DNA of 64,000 nt, from positions 1-64,000 of the forward strand of contig CAWIUB010000050.1 in the NCBI GenBank assembly GCA_963839175.1, read 5' to 3'. Position numbers and translations under genes: made by a program. This DNA comes from CAWIUB01 sp963839175 (lineage in GTDB: Bacteria; Actinomycetota; Actinomycetes; Mycobacteriales; Jatrophihabitantaceae). Numbering within the stretch: the stretch's first letter is position 1; the number at the start of each line of letters is the position of its first letter. The notes below the pieces were generated by a model, which saw only the letters and a program-made list of their open reading frames with translations, was not told the origin of the DNA and did not search any database. Shown piece after piece: positions 63,594 to 64,000 of the stretch.

Positions 63594-63632
63594 TGTTGAC
63601 ACTGTCCACAACGCATGGCATCCTCGTCACGT

Positions 63633-63655
63633 GGATGTTGTCACCGTCAACATCC
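63633..63655. promoter_or_regulatory. Probable TetR operator for the MFS gene
   Basis: GGATGTTG (63633-63640) and CAACATCC (63648-63655) are perfect 8-bp arms seven bases apart, 20 bp before the MFS start and next to the remnant TetR gene. Confidence 0.6.
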
Positions 63656-63674
63656 TTACGGATTGGAGCTCGCC

Positions 63675-64000
63675 GTGACTGAACTGACTTCACGCCGCCG
63701 GTTGCTCGTGCTGGCGACCGTGTGCTTGGCGGTCTTCGCCATCAACCTGGATACGACGATCGTGAACGTCGCCCTGCCCGACCTCGGGCGCCAGCTGGAC
63801 GCGACGACACGGGACCTGCAGTGGATCGTCGACGGCTATAACCTGGCCTTCGCCGCGCTGGTGCTGACCGCCGGCTCGCTGGGCGACCGGTTCGGCCGCA
63901 GGCCGGCGCTGCTGGTCGGGCTGGGCGGGTTCGCGCTGTCCAGCGGGATCGGCGCGGCGATGACCTCGGCGTCGGCCCTGGTGGCGGTTCGCTTCGTGAT
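63675..64000 (+). CDS. DHA2-type MFS transporter (cut by the window end)
   Basis: From GTG 63675 (GGAG upstream) the frame encodes LVLATVCLAVFAINLDTTIV, NVALPDLGRQLDATTRDLQW, and motif A SLGDRFGRRPALLVGLGGF before the window ends. It is the N-terminal third of a 14-helix H+-coupled drug or metabolite exporter, with LDTTIVNVALP typical of the DHA2/EmrB-QacA family. A TetR remnant and operator sit upstream, so expression may now be unregulated. Confidence 0.9.
   Translation, partial: MTELTSRRRLLVLATVCLAVFAINLDTTIVNVALPDLGRQLDATTRDLQWIVDGYNLAFAALVLTAGSLGDRFGRRPALLVGLGGFALSSGIGAAMTSASALVAVRFV

Noticed and set aside
1..64000. CRISPR array or rRNA genes
   Set aside because: No regularly spaced identical repeats and no rRNA-like sequences were seen on reading the window.

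Overview
The window looks like a chromosomal segment of a high-GC actinomycete. Codon third positions are strongly G/C. GTG and TTG starts are common. Family content fits: a WS/DGAT-type acyltransferase, a BTAD/SARP-type regulator, LuxR regulators with long helical-repeat regions, actinobacterial IS21 accessory and IS1380 genes, and a class C-like group II intron remnant. I do not assign a genus. No rRNA genes, complete tRNA genes or CRISPR arrays were found.

Layout. 1-700 holds a cluster of short inverted and direct repeats and the 3' half of a tRNA-Gly-like sequence, then a 916-residue membrane protein with a PI-PLC-like domain (695-3445). 3.7-5.75 kb holds the 3' end of a decayed group II intron and an intact IS256-family element with a perfect 9-bp target duplication. 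5.75-13.8 kb carries small enzymes and membrane proteins, an integrase stub, a WS/DGAT and a frameshifted YihY/BrkB gene. 13.9-22.1 kb mixes a SARP-like regulator, a tautomerase and a PIG-L deacetylase with broken transposons (IS110, IS21, IS3 fragments) and gene stubs. 22.2-28 kb holds a SEC-C/TPR three-gene operon, a convergent two-gene unit, a VapBC pair and a lipoprotein. 28-38.5 kb holds membrane proteins, a broken trehalose-phosphate-synthase-like gene, a tandem Usp protein, a membrane metallophosphoesterase, and a second YihY/BrkB gene split by a large unusual transposase. 38.7-51 kb is rich in regulators and redox enzymes: LuxR/TPR regulators, a methyltransferase plus MFS exporter, a TetR with two operators, two OsmC genes (one internally deleted), an FAD oxidase, a flavoprotein monooxygenase and an alpha/beta-hydrolase-LuxR gene. 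51-56.7 kb holds two nearly identical IS1380-family copies flanking a methyltransferase, a SelW-like protein and a dead toxin-antitoxin locus. 56.8-64 kb holds a second FAD oxidase, a DUF899 protein, an SRPBCC/ArsR/DUF2182 operon with twin operators, a frameshifted quinone reductase, an SDR, a TetR stub and the start of an MFS transporter.

The main themes are insertion-sequence traffic and gene decay. At least eight recognisable genes carry frameshifts, internal stops or deletions while their neighbours are intact. Both YihY/BrkB homologues are broken. Three insertions can be reconstructed from the sequence. Removing IS1380 copy 2 plus one TCTGA duplication restores a continuous reading frame for a DUF433-type antitoxin, and the PIN-like toxin gene beside it has two in-frame amber codons. 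No complete new system is obvious. The most interesting pieces are the repeat cluster at 169-282, the 22.2-23.8 kb three-gene operon, the 755-residue transposase, and the reconstructed toxin-antitoxin graveyard.
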